Positions 4,771 through 6,300 of a stretch of 6,300 nucleotides of DNA are shown here, one piece after another. A program made the translations under genes and the position numbers. How positions within the stretch are numbered: position 1 is the stretch's first letter; each line of letters starts with the position of its first letter. The notes beneath the pieces were generated by a model. That model saw nothing but the letters and a program-made list of their open reading frames with translations, ran no database searches and was not told the DNA's origin. Location: NCBI GenBank assembly GCA_021787505.1, contig JAJYLU010000115.1, forward strand, positions 1 to 6,300, given 5' to 3'. The DNA is from Nitrospirota bacterium. GTDB lineage: Bacteria; Nitrospirota; Thermodesulfovibrionia; Thermodesulfovibrionales; UBA6898.

Positions 4771-6300
4771 GTCTAAGGACGAAATTGTCCCTCATGCTGT
4801 CCGCGTTTCTCCTCGTGATCGCGATACTCGCGGCGGGCACCATGCTGATCTTCGAGCGCATGAGCACGACCGTGACGTCGCTGGCGCCCGTGAGCGAAAT
4901 GAACAAGCATTACAACGAACTTGACCGGAGCTTAGGCGACTTGATCGAAGCGACCGGGAACTGGGGGAGTACGGGGGACGCGAGGTACAAGAAGTTGTAC
5001 CGCACGAGCCTCGAAGAGGTCCGCAGGATATTTGTCATCCTTGAAGGAGAGTCCCTGCAGCACGAAGAACTCGCCGCAGTGGAGGAAGAATTCCGGCAGC
5101 TGGTCGATTACTCGAAAGTCGTCATCGGGAAGAACCAGCCTGTCGGCGACCGCGAGGTCGCGGCCAACCTTCAGAAAATAGAGAACGCGGGTATCGGCAT
5201 CATCTCGAAAATCGACCAGCTGCAGCAGCATGCGGTGAACCGTGTAGTGGACGCGGTCGGAAAAGGGGAACTGCTGAGACGGGAGCTGATCTACTACCTT
5301 ATCTTTCTGATCGTCTTCAGCGCGCTCATGGCCGTTTTTCTCATCATCCGCATCAGAAGGGAGATATCGGAGCCTGTGAACGAACTCCTGAAAGCCGCGG
5401 AGAAGATCGGCAGGGGCGAGTTGTCATACCGCATCAACATGTCCCGGGGGGATGAGTTCGGTACCGTCTCGAAGGGATTCAACACCATGGTCGCGGAGCT
5501 CGAGTCCTCGAACCGGCAGATAAGCCGGAAGCTTGCCGAAACCGAACTGCTCCTTGAGGTCTCGAAGATTGCGGGGACCGCGCTCGACCTGAAAGATGCC
5601 CTGATGCTGATCGCCGAAACGATCGCCTATCGTCTCGGGCATGAACGCTGCGCCGTCTATATGCTCCGGCCTGAAATGAGCGCCTTCTACCTCGAGGCGG
5701 AGAGCAAAACGGGAAGGGAAGGGAAAATTCTCTCCCTGCCGGTGAATGAGGGAATCGCAAAGGAGTTGGCCGGTACTCTTAGTCCCGTGGTCGTCAACGA
5801 AGGGGGTAAGTCGGATATGGCCGTTCTGTTTCAGGGAGGATACGGGTCCGCCGCGGCGATCCCGATTATCCGGGACCACACGGTTTCGGGTCTTCTGCTC
5901 ATCCGGGACAGGCACGGCAATGTTTTTAAGGAGGACGAGATCAACACGCTCCAGATACTCGCGCATACCGTCGGTTCTGTCATGCGGAATGCGGAACTCT
6001 ATTATTCGACGAGAAAGCAACTTCAGAAGCTGACTGTGCTGTACGAACTCAGTAAGGCGGTGACATCGGTCCTCGACTTCGAAGAGCTCCTAAAGAAGAT
6101 GGTGCAGGAGGTGTCGAGGGTACTTTCGGCGAGCGGCTGCATCATTCGCCTTCTCGAAAACAATACGCTCAGGATCAAAGCCCAGTTCGGCACGCCCGCG
6201 GGTCAGAACGAAAAGATGGAGCTCTCCATGGGGGAAGGGATCGCCGGCTGGGTCGCCGAGAAGGGATCTCCGCTGCTGGTGGAAGACGTCGCCAAGATGC
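4767..6300 (+). CDS. membrane sensor with HAMP and two GAF domains (3' truncated)
   Basis: The ATG at 4767 overlaps the glgA TGA (ATGA) and has an AAGGTGAG-type ribosome site inside glgA. The frame stays open for 511 codons to the window end. Residues about 8-29 form a membrane helix. Residues 30-172 are a mostly helical, polar periplasmic sensor region resembling a four-helix bundle, and residues 174-196 form the second membrane helix. A HAMP linker follows at about 196-248, with the EPVNELLKAAEKIGRGEL segment and the DEFG signature near E230. A short coiled coil leads to a GAF domain (about 262-412) and a second GAF (about 424 onward) that is cut by the window end inside its GEGIAGWVAEKG motif. 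The output domain is unseen; a histidine kinase is the commonest partner, but a GGDEF, HD-GYP or SpoIIE output is equally consistent with the visible part. The operon position suggests signalling linked to carbon storage, which is inference. Confidence 0.9.
   Translation, partial: MSLRTKLSLMLSAFLLVIAILAAGTMLIFERMSTTVTSLAPVSEMNKHYNELDRSLGDLIEATGNWGSTGDARYKKLYRTSLEEVRRIFVILEGESLQHEELAAVEEEFRQLVDYSKVVIGKNQPVGDREVAANLQKIENAGIGIISKIDQLQQHAVNRVVDAVGKGELLRRELIYYLIFLIVFSALMAVFLIIRIRREISEPVNELLKAAEKIGRGELSYRINMSRGDEFGTVSKGFNTMVAELESSNRQISRKLAETELLLEVSKIAGTALDLKDALMLIAETIAYRLGHERCAVYMLRPEMSAFYLEAESKTGREGKILSLPVNEGIAKELAGTLSPVVVNEGGKSDMAVLFQGGYGSAAAIPIIRDHTVSGLLLIRDRHGNVFKEDEINTLQILAHTVGSVMRNAELYYSTRKQLQKLTVLYELSKAVTSVLDFEELLKKMVQEVSRVLSASGCIIRLLENNTLRIKAQFGTPAGQNEKMELSMGEGIAGWVAEKGSPLLVEDVAKM

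Overview
The window looks like a chromosomal stretch from a Gram-negative bacterium, mid-to-high GC in the genes and strongly AT-rich in one intergenic patch. The mix of a DUF748 (AsmA-like) envelope protein, a GT5 glycogen synthase, a GalT-type nucleotidylyltransferase and a HAMP/GAF membrane sensor fits Deltaproteobacteria-like lineages or Nitrospirota. This is inferred from gene content; no marker gene is present to settle it.

Layout. (1) 1-386: the 3' end of a rightward DUF748-family gene whose start lies outside the window. (2) 387-1034: about 650 bases without a convincing protein gene. Its left half holds a 6S RNA gene (ssrS) on the minus strand, about 512-699, with a sigma70-type promoter (735-707) and a weak terminator (477-499). 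It also holds an imperfect inverted repeat (414-508), an AT-rich tract with a short direct repeat, and an unexplained GC-richer island (about 820-945). (3) 1035-1223: a 62-residue protein with a SAP/Rho-N-like N-terminus and a four-cysteine C-terminus. (4) 1234-2202, minus: a 322-residue metallo-beta-lactamase-fold protein of the RNase Z-like branch with all metal ligands present. (5) 2203-2305: a short divergent promoter region. (6) 2306 to the window end: a tightly packed rightward operon of a galT-type gene, glgA, and a large membrane receptor starting at 4767 that overlaps the glgA stop by four bases and runs off the window after 511 codons.

How the genes work together. The galT-type enzyme moves a nucleotidyl group between hexose-1-phosphates or phosphate, so it makes or uses nucleotide-glucose. 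GlgA polymerises nucleotide-glucose into glycogen. Their 23-base spacing and the ATGA overlap with the sensor suggest co-transcription of sugar-nucleotide metabolism, glycogen synthesis and a signalling protein. The galT-type active site reads HSHTQ rather than the HPHGQ of classical GalT, which leaves open a role in ADP-glucose turnover.

The best-supported hidden element is the minus-strand 6S RNA. I see no clear evidence for a new multi-gene system.
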